Positions 35,161 to 49,700 of a stretch of 64,000 nucleotides of DNA are shown here, in pieces. A program made the position numbers and the translations under genes. The notes beneath the pieces were generated by a model that did not search any database, was not told where the DNA came from, and saw only the letters and a list, made by a program, of their open reading frames with translations. Each line of letters begins with the position of its first letter. Position 1 is the first letter of the stretch. The DNA is taken from assembly GCA_033060915.1 (NCBI GenBank), contig CM065378.1, positions 53,406,001-53,470,000 on the forward strand. Direction: 5' to 3'. The DNA comes from Euryodendron excelsum. Taxonomy: Eukaryota > Streptophyta > Magnoliopsida > Ericales > Pentaphylacaceae.

Positions 35161-36050
35161 GTAAGCTACGAAAACATATCTAATTATGAGAATTCTTAGT
35201 CTTTGACTTGCAAACAGCTAGAGAGGGATAGGTATCTATAATTTCATTAGTCAATAGGTGGATCTTTGGCGTCTATAGTATTTGGAGTGATGAGTCTGAT
35301 GAAGTAGCTGATAAAGTTTTAGAAATAGAATAATGATTTATAAAGATTTCTCAGTAAGTTTTGTGCAAAAGGTCAATCTGATTTTAATTGTCCTTAACTC
35401 TTTTCTCCCCAACAACCCCACCTTCCAGGCACAAAAAAAAAAAATTAATAAATAAAATTGGTGTGCTGTATGCAGGCATGTAAAATTTCATTCTTTGTAA
35501 TCTCAGTTTGCAGTTAACTGCCTTACAACAATAGGTTCAGAAAGGCAAGGTAGAAAAAGAGAGGGGGGAGGGTAGGGAGGACAAGTAAAAGAAATATGTG
35601 TAGAAGCATATGCATGAGCATAAAATGTGATAGGCTGTTCATGAAGTTGTATTCACCACAAAACCTTGGATTCTTTATTTAATTGAAGATCATCTGTTCA
35701 CTGCTTTTATAGCAGAGGTATATTTTTTGGCATGTTTCCCAGGAAGCCCTTGAATACTTCACTTTTTTTTTTCTTTCTGCTGATGAACGTCGCATTTCAA
35801 ACAAGTTGACAGACCAGTCCATCAAAATGTCAGAAATGACATTCAACCTTCCAATCTGAGACCATAGAAATTTCTACGAAGGTGTCATGTCTGTATCGGA
35901 CATTTCCAGACACATTTCGACATGCATTTAAACAAGTCATACTTTTTTTAAAAAAATTGCAACTGGATGCATTATGGATACTTGGGGGACACATGTCCTT
36001 CGTTACTTTGCAAGTTTGAAGAAAATAACTTGGGATTCAAGTTATTTGCT
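35161..36050. other. intergenic, with GACAC-rich repeat copy 3 (35,870-36,030)
   Basis: AT-rich sequence without a gene. At 35,870-36,030 lies a third copy of the repeat seen in the CWC21-like intron (ATCGGACATTTCCAGACAC, then AAGTTTGAAGAAAATAACTT). An A12 run preceded by CAACAACCCCACC lies at about 35,410-35,450. Confidence 0.55.
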
Positions 36051-36881
36051 ATTGCGAAATATAAGAATGCTCTAGCGGCAGATTATATGAAGATTTCCAA
36101 TGATATGGTGTTCAGGAAACCTCTCTTTACATGAGGAATTCAGGTTTGGGAGTTGGTGGGTTTTTCTATTCATCATATAAATTGAAGACTCTTCAAAGGG
36201 CAGTGGACATGTTGATTTGGGTTAGCAATAATGGGAGGTTTTCTATTGCAAGAGATAACAATGCTCTAGCTGCAGATTATTTGAAGATTTCCATTGTGAT
36301 TCTGGTTTGGGAACTTCTCTATATTTGATGGCTTCAAGATTGGGGGTTTGAGGAGGTGGCAGATTTTTATTCATTATATAAATTGGAAACTCTTCGAAGG
36401 GGAGTGGACAGGTTGATTGGGGGTGGTGACAATAGGAGTGTTTTTCATTTGACCATATTTTGCTCTTCTTTGCAATGGACCTAATAGATCTTTTCCATGA
36501 AGCAGTTTGGAAAAGTCAGTGGCTGCTGTTAAAATGGTATCTTTTGTGTGGACAGCTACTTTAGATGCTATTTTTACTATTGATAATTTGGGGAGAAGAG
36601 AATTATCAAAAATGGACAAATAAATAATTTGGGGAGAGGGGGTCAGATGCTTCCTAATTGGTGTTGCATGTGTCACAGAACTGAGTAAATTGTAGATCAA
36701 TTGCTTATTCATGGATAGGTGGCTTGGCAATTATGGTGTATGTTGCTTTCAGGATTTGGAATCAATTGGGTTATGCTAACATCAATAATTTCTTTATATG
36801 ATTCTTGGACTACAGGATGCAGAGACTGTGTAAGAACAAAGGCTTGGAAGCATCTGAAACCAACCCCACCCCCCCCCCCCC

Positions 36882-36925
<44 letters not shown>

Positions 36926-37190
36926 ACCATGATTGAGGTCATAGGCTGGCTCACTCTCCCCCTGACAGGGCTTTAGCCCTCCAATAGACCCAAAATAAAT
37001 AAATAAGTAAAGAAGGCTTGGAAGTCAGCTCCTTTGTATGTGATGTCATGTATTTGGAAGGAGCATAATAGAACAACATTTGAGAAGATTTTGTTACCTG
37101 TTCATAGAATTAAGGCTATTTTGTTGCATGCCTTCGCTTTTGGCTTTTAGGGATTTTTTGTGATTGTTCTTTTGCTACGATGGGTTTAAT
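36050..37190 (+). pseudogene. LINE (non-LTR retrotransposon) relic, reverse-transcriptase zinc-binding region
   Basis: Translations in shifting frames give the phrases typical of the C-terminal end of plant LINE ORF2: YKLETLRRGVDRLIWG, VWTATLDAIFTIDNLG, and IWKEHNRTTFE with the following RIKAILLHA. Many stops and frameshifts make it dead. An internal segment is duplicated: AATGCTCTAGC(G/T)GCAGATTAT(A/T)TGAAGATTTCC occurs at about 36,066 and 36,250. C13 and C32A11 interrupt it at 36,869-36,926. The assignment rests on motif memory rather than an alignment. Confidence 0.65.
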
Positions 37191-37270
37191 AGGAGTGCTT
37201 GATTTAAGAGGGAGAGGGAGGGAAAACTCCTCCAGCCTCCCCACTTCTTAACCCACACACCACCCCCAAC

Positions 37271-37309
<39 letters not shown>
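36869..37309. repeat. two very long poly-C tracts
   Basis: C13, AA, C32, A11 at 36,869-36,926, and C38 at 37,272-37,309 followed by GCGCGGGGGGCCGG. Such runs are rare in plant DNA. The two lie 388 bases apart, a spacing reminiscent of the pair in the CWC21-like intron. Confidence 0.85.
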
Positions 37310-37310
<1 letters not shown>

Positions 37311-40300
37311 CGCGGGGGGCCGGTAGTACAATGGCCACACCGCTTTGTTAGTGTCTTTGTTGAATAATTTACTTTACTTATGAAAAAATATAATTTACTT
37401 TTATCTATCCTGAGAATGGAACCTGGGAATATTTCAGTTTCGATGGGTTTATTTTCTTCTAGGTTTCTTCTAATTATTTTCCCTTTTCTTTTTGGTGGGT
37501 AGGGGGTCAAACCTTCAAGGAAGGAAAATTCCCTCAAGGTTTCTGTTGATCTCTCCATCCTCTCAAAGTTTCTGTTTAGACTGAAGTATCTTGTTTTTGT
37601 AGGCAGGATGGTTGTTTTGCAGGTATGTACTCTGCAGCATTTATGCCATAAACAACATGAATATGTTCTCATAATAGTCAATGGTACAATTCTTTTAGTT
37701 TTTCATCAGTCTTTTGGTGGTCCATCAGTGTAAGTTGGAAGTGTACCCACCTGATGAAGTTTGCATATGTCCAGGGTCATATAATTGGGGAAGTGTTGGA
37801 TTGCAAAAGTGTTTCTGTTTCTCTAAGCAGTTCTAATTTTTCTATATCATTCAAAAGTGGAACCATTCAATTAGACATTCTTAATATTATCATGTTCGAC
37901 TTACTTCTAGCTATAGATAAGTATGGAATGAGGGGCTTCAAGTTTCCTTATTTGTTTGAACCGTTGTTGTGTTCAGTGCCTCTATTCTGTCAAAGCTGGA
38001 TACTCAAGTCACTGACAAGATCGAATGCCAGGATTGATGGAAGTTGGCAGATGGTTTGATGAATATGTATTGGATATTGGGATGATGCATTTTGTAGGAA
38101 TGAATGCTCTACTCTTTTGCATAGACCAGTTTGTCAGAGTCTACTTTTATGGCTCCACCTTGCCATTTCTCTGTGTAACGATATTGATATGTTGATTTCG
38201 TACTCTTACAAGGTTCTCTCCTCAAAATTGGGCCTGCTTTAGCTGTTAATGTTGATTAATTCACTGGTAAACTCTCGTTCACAGCATGTTATATATATGT
38301 TGCCATGTATCGAGGGGTTGATGTCTTTAACAATTTCATCCTGTGTTATATTCATTGATGATGTTTACATGTTGCCAGGAGTCCTACTTAGCAGCTCACA
38401 GAACCCTTATTCCATCCCTTACCACATAGGGCTTGCGGAGAGTGTCGGGTGGGGTGAGCTCATTTTTCTTCCTCTTCCTCCCACAGATTAAGGATTGGCT
38501 GAAGTAACTTATATCTTACTAATGATAAAAAAAAAAAGGCCGCTAGTTTTTGCCGCCGCTGATAGAACCCGGCCAGATCAAAGGTGGTGATGATCAGGGC
38601 CACAGCATCGCCTCTGGAGCCTCAGAGGATTTTGCTTGGAATGACCTGTTCTAGGACCGCAGCCGGTCTGCAGCTAACTAATGCTGTACTGCAATTGATG
38701 GAGAGTTGTTTTCATTCTTTGATCTTTCATTCCAAACGAAGTTGGAACTTCCTCTCTTTCGTTTAGAGTTCATTAATCTCCGTGTCCGAGTACTCTCTGC
38801 CTGTGGTGACTAGCATTGGCTTAGATGCAAGGCTTTATTATTATTTTTTTTTTTTTCCAATGGGCGAATTTTGTAGTCACATTTCAAGTTCCAGAATTTT
38901 GGATTTTGCAAATTTTAGTGTTTTAACCACATCGTAAGTTCCATTGATAATTCAAACATGAATGGGGTTGCGTTAAAAAGTACTCTCTTAACTTGTTTTA
39001 GAATATATCATGAAAAGGATGCCTCGTTATCAAAACCAGTTCTCTGACTACTAGAACCACTGCAAACAGTTAAAAAGAGTGATTCCAGATCTAGTCTGCT
39101 GAGCAGCTGCTATTAAATTTTTCAATATGACGTGCCATTATTTTTTTACCATTCTTAGGCCATAACACACACACACAGTCTTGTGTTACACCCAGGTCTA
39201 AATTAATTGGATCTTCTACTGATGTTCAGAAAATATCATTTGTACCTTCTTTTTTTTTTTTTTCCCTCGAGGAGGCAACATTTGGGGATTGAGCTTTTCC
39301 ATACAAGGACAATGCTCCTCCACTTTTAAGTGTGTCTTGTTATTGTTTCCACTAATCAACCAGACATGCATCATACCCATCTCTAGCTTTTACTTTGTAG
39401 TCCAATCTCCAGCTCATTATGTGCTCCAACTTTGCTACTAAGCTTCGACCTAACCAAAACAGAATACACAACAAATGCAAGATGAAATTTGGAAGTACGT
39501 ACAGAAAAAAGGATCACATGTATTATATACAGATCATATTGGAGGTTCCCTTACAAATCAAAGCAGTGAAATGGTCATCCAGTGTAGGATAGAGCCGTCG
39601 GAGAAAAAGTTACATTTTAATACACCATGATTATGAAGTTGCTAGGTCAAGATTTTCCACAAGAAGGATTAATAATTTAATATACTCTAATGGTTTTTTG
39701 CAGATAGATTTAGATGTAAAAATGGCAAGTCATATGGAAATTAACTGATTTCAAAATACAAAACCAAATAATAATAAATAATTAAAAAAAAAAAAAGAGG
39801 AAAATATTGACATTCAAAAGTAGAGGTTACACTTCAAAATTTTCAATCCAAAACCTTGCTTTTACTCCATTGGTCTATGAAATAACATGTAGCAAGTTCT
39901 GCAAGGGAAGGTCTATTATACCCTTCTAATTTGCAGTTAAGTAGGAAAACTTATATGATACTGGACACATGAGAGTCAACTTAAGACAACTTAAGACAGA
40001 ACATGAAGGGAAAAAAGGAAAAACACCCAACTATATAACAAGTTCAGTGAACACTATACAACTATCAAGCTCCCAAAAGAAAACTAGGATAATCCTCTAA
40101 ATTCTAGCTTCTTATTCTCGACAACCAAATCAAATTTCAATCTAAGTTCTCATTAATATTTTGCTTAATAAATTTTTTACACATTTCCAAATTTTATGCA
40201 CCATACTTTAAAATATGAGGAAGATCTATGCAAATAGTTCACCAACCAGGTTCTCAATTCAGAATCACATGGTTCTCACAGGCTGACACAGTTTTTTTAA

Positions 40301-40703
40301 ATGGCACCTACGCAAGCTACTCATATAGCTTGTCCCGTTACTTTGTACACTAGAAAGATTTTTCAATAAACAGGGAATATGGAATTCAAAAAAATTACTT
40401 AAAATGCTGACACATAATTATCACTTTAAGATCACAAAATTTTATTGAAAAATTAGTTTTTCACTGAACAACAGTACTAAATCTACTCATTTTCTGGGTT
40501 AAAGATTAATTTTGAAATGGTGTAATTTATTTTCACTTTTTTGAGGATTTCAACAAGAAAGTAGATTTCAATAAAACTCAAATAGGTAGCCCATTTTTGG
40601 TCTGAAACAAAAAAAATAAAGAAGATTTTTGTACAAAACTCATGGAACTATCATGTCATTGAAGAACTTACAGCAATATTTGGGACCAAATTCACTGTAA
40701 GTA
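37310..40703. other. intergenic, no recognised gene
   Basis: AT-rich. Around 38,560-38,720 a locally GC-richer patch could encode IKGGDDQGHSIASGASEDF on plus before a stop, but no family is recognised. LINE-tail-like TTACTTATGAAAAAA (37,374) and ACTAATGATAAAAAA (38,518) suggest old retroposon ends. The 3' UTR of the minus-strand DUF1997 gene probably occupies the last few hundred bases. Confidence 0.45.
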
Positions 40704-43700
40704 TCAAAGCTGTTGTTGAACCCATTTCTCATAATCTCGTAGTAATTGTCGCAGGAGTAACGGTACAAGCCTGTCCAATAGAGCTTGCATCATTCTGTAC
40801 AGCACCAGAATTAGCTCTCAGAATAGCATGCATGTAGCAGCTTCAAACAGTGATGAGTTCCGCAGAATTTGCAAGAAGATGTAATCCTCAAATATTACAA
40901 GGTGATAAAAAGTATCTAGTCAAAAGAGAACATGATGAATATCAGACAACGATGGTGATCCAGGACAGGATTGAGAGAACTCTTTACTTATCAAAAAATA
41001 AAATATAAAATAAGGATTGAGAGAATTCTTGCATTGCAAGAACAGCACAACAAGACTGACAATTGGTTTGTTAGCTAATATGTTGATAAAAAGACTATTA
41101 TACTCCCAAAATGAGGAAAACACATCTACTTGAATAAAAAAAGGGTGTTTCAAACTTCAGGGTTGATACTTATGTTACCTAGAAAGCAAGCAGATCGTTC
41201 TAGTACATGGAACAGGAACAGAAACGTGGCACGCAGCATGCTCTAAAATATGATATGCTAAGGTTAAATTTGTATTAATTACAGTTTTAGAATTTAAAGT
41301 ACTTCCAAAGCAATTTTTTAACAATTTAACATTAAATAAAACATAGTTTATTTGAAAATCATTAAAAAAACATTTATAGGAGCATGGCCCACTTTTTTTC
41401 ATATTGTCTTGCCCAAACTCCATTTTTCCCGGATTTTCATTCACTATATTTGATATTTTTTTCCCTCCTTAGGTAACCTTTAAGGAAATAAATAGGAAAA
41501 AATTTTAGGATAGCATTGGATCACTAAATTTACCGTTTTTGAACATTAACTGTATCATGTTTGGAAATGTCATTCCAAAATCTAAATAGCTAAGCAAGGG
41601 TATTAGCATTTTCTGGTAACACTAGTTGATACCTATACTTCAGTACACAGTTGTTTTTAATCTTCATTGAATAAAAGTTTGCTAAACATATACTGCCATC
41701 AGTATGGGCCACTTCAAATTTATAATCAGAGAATTCAGTGCATAGTCTAGTATAAGATGGGTATCATGCAGTAAATTCATGTATACCTATCAGAATCCAC
41801 GTGATATGAAGTATAATAGTATACCACATGGCAATAGGCCAACAGCTATTTTAACATAAGCAAGAGGACAAGTTTACCATCCTCAGAAAGTAGTAGTATA
41901 GAAAAAGCTTTTGACAGATTTCCTTTACTGAGCAGAATTTCACTTTTATGAATGATATCATCTGGCTTCAGCTATTACAAAGAAGAAGAATGTATAGTTC
42001 ATCAAATGAATATTTTAATACTGCTTGGTTAGATGTTCAAACGATTGTATTATATAAATTTCTATTGTGATAGTACCTAATATCCATGTTTCATATATAT
42101 ACAAACATATATATATATATGTATCATTGTCTTTTAATGAAAACACAGGAATGTGGATATTTTACTGCATTTGAAGCCTGACCCTCAGCCCATCCTCATT
42201 GTTCCAAGACACGTAATTCGTTTCAATTGTTTTCTGGTATTTTGTTCTTTCTTCTGCATTCCTTCATCGAGCTTTCAATGCATATAGGAACCTATCACTC
42301 TAACCTCATACCCACAATCATACAGCTTGTACCAGATATACTTCAAGTCCAATATGAAAAGATTTTGACCAATTTATTTTGCACTTACAAGTTCAAAATA
42401 TCAACCATCATATTCAAAATGAGAACATTGCCATTAATAAGCTAGAACGGCTTAGACGAACTGCAATAGAAGGCTGACCATCTTACTTTGGATACGGAAC
42501 GCTTTTTAATTGATTAACGCAAAAGAATGGAGGGTTTGCATACAAAAATCAAGTTCAGACACTTCATGTATCATACATGAAGCAATACACGCCATTATTT
42601 GATCATAAGCCACCAAGGAACAAAATTTTCGTTTCTTTCCTTCGAAATGGGTGAAACGTTTCCGTTTCCTAAGTGACCAAAACGAAACATTAGTAAAATA
42701 ATGAAATTCTAGTGTTTCCAATAATACACACCAGAACATAGTGAAATACATCAAAACACAACACAATATGCCAAAAGAATAAGTTGTTTTCAACACAAAT
42801 TTAGAATTGTTCATAAATATTGTGCAATTTTAGTTTAAAAAACATGCAAAATGTTTTATTTTACTACATTAATATTTGTCACTTCTGAAATGTTTCCAAA
42901 ACATTTCCATTTTTGTGCTAATTGAAACAGCACATCGAAACGAATTTTGATCCTTGTAAGCAACAAGTTCAAAAATTAAGCCATGTGGGCTCAATGTTGG
43001 GAGCATGTACGTGGGGAGAGACAAAGATAGCCTCTGTCAACCAAGGGGCAGATACAGTTTCAAGATGATGTATGTTTAAAAACTAAGGATAACTTGGAAG
43101 CTTTGAGTTCACAGAAACCCACAAACCAATTGCTCAAAATATTCACTCAAGATGGAATAAGACATGGTGCCCGTGCTCCCTATCAATGTCATAACTTTTT
43201 TTTTTTAGAGTTTTGCCCATTTCTTTTTCACTTGACTCTATTTCTAACAAATTCCTATCATGCTGCAAAGCAGCAGCATCTTTTAAAGAAAGACATAACA
43301 ATCAGATAAATGGCCATTGGCTTAACGTCATAGACTAGATATACACCCATATACAGATGAAGAGGCTTCCCTTCATAGCATACAGATTATATATATAATA
43401 CTCATTTGATTTTCCGATTACATGGGTACATACTGTTATGGTTTGCTCATCATTGAGCTGATTGACTTGTGCTATTTGCCAGACTTTTCTGTTGTTTGTA
43501 TACAAAGAGTAGGAGACAATATCATTCACTAAAACTAATAGCCTTTAACTAATTCCGTAGTAAGTAACCGGCCGTAATATTAACTAGTCAAATTACTTAC
43601 AGATTTCCAGGGCCCTCAACAGCAGATACTGGCAGCATGGTAAATGGCTGTGTGTAAATCTGTGTATAATGGATGAGGTCAATTAAATGATCAGCACACC

Positions 43701-46700
43701 ATTAATTGTAATCAACAAGATCCAATGTTCAGTAACAAGCTCACGCAAAGATGCAAGTTAAATTGCAAGAGCAATAAACTATTCTCACATAGTAATACGT
43801 GCAATGGATAAAATAAGTAGCATATCTCACAAGATAAAACCTGGGAAAACCACAATCTATTTGTAGTATTCTGCATGCCTCAAACTTGCCTATGACTTGC
43901 TAAGAATCTGACCTGAAATTCGTTGAAAGGGGCTGATGCATTATTTAAAGTTTCTATAAAAGAAATGACTTGATTGGAAGACTCTAGAAACTTTGAACAA
44001 GCCAATTCAACTTAAATGATTGGTTTGTTAGGACAAATTATGTTTAAAAAAATATCTTATATGACGGAACTCCAGAAAATCCAATGTGAGTACAGGATTT
44101 GGAAGGCGCCTAATAGGAGTGCCTGAAGGAATTTTAAGTCACAATCAAGATTTTTTTTGCTTTTTCGGTCACACTGGTTGACACTCCACAGTTCACCGAA
44201 CAAAATATTTACAAGATTCCCTTTCCAATTAAACTTATTGTCAACTCAGAAGTCAGGCTTTTAACTGACTCAAGAAGAAAACAAAATTGATAATGAAAGT
44301 CATATTATAGCACGAAATATTCTGACCTGAACAGTAATTATCTGCATACATGCGTACAACTTCATTCAAACACCTGTTAGTATGAAATATACAAATTTTG
44401 CAACAACTGAGTTTGCACTAATTAATCGCCTCTAAAGTTTCTTGTTGGCTAATCATTGTCAAACTTGCTCGGTTCCGCTATCGGATAAGGAGGCAATCAC
44501 ACATGAACAAACCAAAATTTTCGGTAGTCCCCTCCCCGGCGGTTGTTACTAAGGGGGTACTCCGAATGTTTACCACTGGAATGGATGGTAAATAGAGACT
44601 TCCAAATTAGGCAACTTTAATTGAGTGTTTCAACTGGGATGGCATCAGTGTAGGTTGTGCAAGCTTTAAATTTAAATATGAACAATCAAATCATCTTGCC
44701 CAAGGTTATAAGAATAAACCGTTATGCACAATGCAAAGACCAGCATCCAAGGAAATAAATTGCATACATTGGGTTTTGTGGACCTGCCCCAGCCTCAAAT
44801 TTGTGTGTGATGATCCAAGTGTATATCGAGTAATAATCTTTATTGATACTAAAAGGAGAGTAATAACCTCAAGAGTGAGATTCAACTTTACATCAACATC
44901 CAAAAATGGTTCAGAGTCATACATGTCCCACGTTATGTGATTTCTCATTGATGCTGCATGTTAAAAGCAAAGAATCAAATGCAAACTTCTTAGAGCATAT
45001 AAGCTAATTTTAATCGTGCATCACTATGTGTTTGCTTGAAACAAAACGTAACCGTTATGTAGTGATGCAAACCAGGAAAAATAAAAGGATTTCGACTAAA
45101 TCTCAGAATGTACCTGAAAAATGGTCATTCTGGCGTTCCATAACTTCTGAACCCTTAAACTGCAGCCATGTTCAGAACACATAAATAACCAAACAAAAAT
45201 CTTTATAGGACAATTTCCTAAAAGCCATCAAATACATGCTCACATGAACAATCTTTGGATACAGGACTCGCAACATCAAACTCCAACACAATGAAGGTTG
45301 TATCCTCAATTAAAAACATTAAAACTGGGATTTGTCCTAAAATTAGATATAACTTCATCTTAAACCAAAATCATCTGTAATGTGACCTGAAGTCAAGCAT
45401 AAGGTCTCGTATTTCTAAAGTTATCCATAAATTTCTATTGTTATTATCAATATATAAATATATGACTTGATTGAAACTACCATACCACATTCCTGCAACA
45501 TTCTTAGTCAACTTAGAATCGATCACATAGCTTGGCCTACATCTCGAAGTCCTTTTTTTCTTGTTAGCCTTGAATACTTGAACCCATGTTTCTCTAGTGA
45601 ATCTACTAAAATGGGAGAAATATATCTGCCCTTTCAAGTATTTACAGGGGTTTAACTGTGATTTTCTAACTTTCTTCACCTATTGATTCCTAAACTAGTG
45701 AACTTTATCTTTCACCTCTACTACCATGTCAGACAATTTCTGTATAACTAATCTCCCTTTTATCTTCAACTTCAGCTTCAGTCACCTTCTCTGCATCCAG
45801 GTGATCATCGTACTTTCATACACACTTATTTTACTACATGTCCTGCCTCAAATACAGTGCCCTTTCTTGGTTCAGAAGATAGTTGTTTCAAGAAAATCTT
45901 GTTCGACAACATTCACTTATGCAGAAGTTTAAGAGGTGAGTTGCAAGTTATACAGCGACAACGGCTCCATACCTGGGATTAAGGCAACCCAGTGACACAC
46001 CAACCACGCCCCTTCCCTTTCTCCGATCATAAAGCCCCCTGATCCCTTTATTTTGCTTTCATCCTCCCCGAATAAGTAAGGCCCCACTCTTTCTAATTCA
46101 AAGGAAAAAAAATGGCAAAGCACCAGTTTTGAAGTGCGAAGGCCCCACCCCAAAAGAAAAAAAATGCAAAATAAAATTAACAAGAGGAAAAGAGAAACCA
46201 GATCTGAAGACAGCCAGTTATAGTGGACTCAACTACAATGTTCAAATATACAGCCTCCTTTAAGAGATTTAATCCCATACTTCTTCATTGCATGTAACTG
46301 TTCATTCTAAATAACAATTGCAGTTTTGGTTACACGTCCATCATCCTAGATCCCATTTTCTTCACTGAAATTTCAGGTTAACAACAAAAAATGGTTTCCT
46401 AATGATAGTCTTTCAAAACTGATTTTAGCTTTCAAAACCTTGATCAAGTGGTAATACACAATTAACATAGAGAAGCATGATTCTGAAATTTTGAATCCGG
46501 GAATAATCAGAGCTTCAGGCTGGTTTTTTTCCTTTTCTTTTGGGATTTTTTTTTTTTTTTTTTGGGTTGTTGGGTTGGGGGGGGGAGGGCGGCGATTTTT
46601 GGACTACTTAGGAAAATCATGAGGCTGACTTTGCAGGAAAAACTAATATCAGTTGATATGCAGGCAACTGTAAGCATTGTGAACCTGACATTAGAGGCAT

Positions 46701-49700
46701 TTTTAATGATATTCGAACCATTAGGGTAGTTAGATGCAATGACACAAGTGCCTCCTATATGCTTACTAATGCATAGTATGTAGACCACTAGTCCTGGCAA
46801 TATATATTCCCTGTTATTTAGTTATTAAATACATGAACAATTGAACAATGCAATGCCAGTTCACTTAGCTCTGTGGCAGTTTATCTACTCTTTTTGAAAC
46901 TTGTAGGCTTGTAGCCGTCACTTGAGAAACCATAATACTGTAGGAAACCTAAAAGCATCCAGAAATCATCAATTGTTGGCTTCCTACTGGCAAAGATTTA
47001 GTGTACTGGAGAAACCCCACGAAATTTTCAATTGTGAAACAAGGCTTTTGAGTATCCCAAAACGTTAATTTGATTCTTTCTGCTAATGTCTATCTCTGTC
47101 CTTCTCTTGATGGTAACATGTTTAATGCTCGCTTCATTTTGTATTATAAATCTAGTCAATCAAAAGCACAGAAGCATCCGCATATAACCCAAGCCCGACT
47201 GTTTTCATGCCAAAGAATATATAACAAATAAACTGCCATTTTCCATTACTTAAGATAAACTAGAATCCAGAATCTCTACCCACAAATAATATAAGCAAGT
47301 TTTTTCTCCCCTTGTCCCTTCCACCATAGGAAAAAGAAAAGGAAAGAAAGAGAAAAGTCCCTGATGTTCAACATAAAATTGAAGCTCACCTTGCAGGACA
47401 ACATCTCAACCATACAATCTTCATCCGTTGGGGTCACTCGTAAGTCCAACACAGGGGCCACTTCAAAGTTCAGAAGTTGAACTCTTGGCAAGGTACACCT
47501 GTATAGAAAACCATTCAGAAAGCAAGGGACAATTGTTTCTACCTTCTTTTACCAATAATATATGCAATAAAGTCCTCAATCCAGTGTTTCTAACAGCAAT
47601 AGCACGATTCAAGGCATTGACACTCTACAGGTAAGGCTTTTCAATTTCACATACATAGGTGCTAAAGTTAACATAAACAAATATATATGCATGTGTTTAT
47701 ATATGCACATAGCATAGTTGATACATGAGTATGATTAACTTTATAAAGGAAATATACAAAAATAGCGAAAACAATCAAATAACAAAGACAAAAAATGAAA
47801 ATAAATAATGAAAACAGGCAAAAGATGTGCCATAAAACTAGTAAAATAATTATTTTAACCACAAGAACAATTGATACACAAATGAATTATTCTAATCACA
47901 ATTATAAATAAATATAAATATTATCTAAATTACAAAATAACAATAGCAAACTTAGATGAAACATTTGTCGGCAGAGGCACGTAGTCATATCCATAAGAGT
48001 AGTTTGACCCCTCCAAGTACATGGACCGGTGCAACAAGTTAATGACATTCTACTCTCAAGAATTCAACTAACACTTCCCTGCAAGTGTGCACTCACAATG
48101 GGAGGTCTGAAGAACAAATCTTTGTAATCCCAATAATCAAATAAAAACTATAATTATAAAAACCAAAACTGAAAATTCATAATGAGGTATTATCCATCTT
48201 GGTGACTGAATAGAGAAGGGAAAGAGAGACTGAATATTGAAGGGAGAGAGAGGAATGTTTCTCTGTATCCTGTAGAAGTAGCCCATTACCCCTTATAGAC
48301 ATGAGAATGAATAATGGCATCTAATGCAGCATCTTAGTGACAAATAATAATGTTACACCCCATGCACCAAACAGTCATCTCACAATAATGACACCAAACT
48401 CCTCCTCAAATTAAATTTATTTATCAATGTGTATGAATGGCTGGATATTAAAGTCCCACAATATCTCCAAGTAATATTGTATTGAACACCAAATCCACAT
48501 TTTGTATTTTGAAAACACTTCTAAAATCTCAACAATCCCCCACATATTTCAAAACACAAATATAAAAAATAAACCTTAGATAAACTCGACCAAGAGACAC
48601 GACCATCTAATGCCTTACGGCAATGTCTTTTTTTACGATGAACCCATACTGAGGATAAACAAGCTAGGGTTACAGAAAACTGGTGAAATATAAAAAATTC
48701 TACGAACCAAAATCTTTTCGGTGTAACATGGTTGAACCTGTCATCCACATTAGACCCTCTAATATGAGCTTTTCCTAAGTGAGTGGTGCTAAGTGGCCAT
48801 GCACCCTAGCTAGATGCTCATGAATGCTCTAAAGAACGTGCCCAAGCTCTCATATGAAGCTGCACCACCTTAAATTTATAGGCTATGGACCCATTAGAAA
48901 TATAAAGCTCAACCTTAAACACGACAATTTGCATTTTCACATAATACATAGGGATGGGAACTCGATGGAAAATATGGCGGTATTTATAATCACCAAGTGA
49001 CTTATTATTATCCATAAGAACTTACTTCATAGAATCTCCATTCATGTAAGTTGGATTCTCATGCATTCTCAACCTAGGAACTGAGGCAATGCATTCTCTT
49101 CAAAAGAAACAAAATAAAAACAAAGAGAAAAATATTTGTAATTTCCCTCTGTCGTGGAAATTAAGATGAGATTCAATGAGAACAATATTGTCCATCCACT
49201 ACGAAAGCATAACACTCATCAAAAAGAAAACATTTGTGAATCACAGGCCATCAAGCAATCACATGTTGAACTACAATTCAAATAAACCCTTGATAAGGTT
49301 TTTAATAAATCCACTAATGGTGATGCTAGAAAACTCCTCAAGGTTTGTAAAAATCCACCAAATATTTAGAATTTCTAAACCCCGAGAAATTTTTTCGTCC
49401 AAAACTGAAGCCAATCCCAATTTTTTTTGTGATGACGTGGAGAACCTGTCCAAGGCAGGGCCTTTGAGACCCACCCCTATCAAGTACACTCCTCGAAGAC
49501 TGGCAAACACTCACAATCCACTAGTCTCGAGTAGGCATAGATTGGTTAAGGAGGCAGCTGCCCTTATAGTAACCGACACTAGTGTAGAAAGTATCGTCCA
49601 AGAATGCTTCATGTAAACTAGAGTACTCGAAGTCGGGTAGAACTAACATTGCACAATTGGTACACTTTTGCTTCACGCTCCTTCTCAACTAAGCATACCT

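Noticed and set aside
36709..36976. Poly-Pro/poly-Gly ORFs at the C-runs
   Set aside because: They are made by homopolymer C tracts.
37754..38059. 101-codon plus-strand ORF
   Set aside because: It reads as plausible protein but has no recognised family and no splice partner, and it is next to a LINE relic. Left as anonymous.
38560..38720. GC-richer patch reading GGDDQGHSIASGASEDF
   Set aside because: Short, unmatched from memory and without a start or supported splice sites. Noted only as an oddity.
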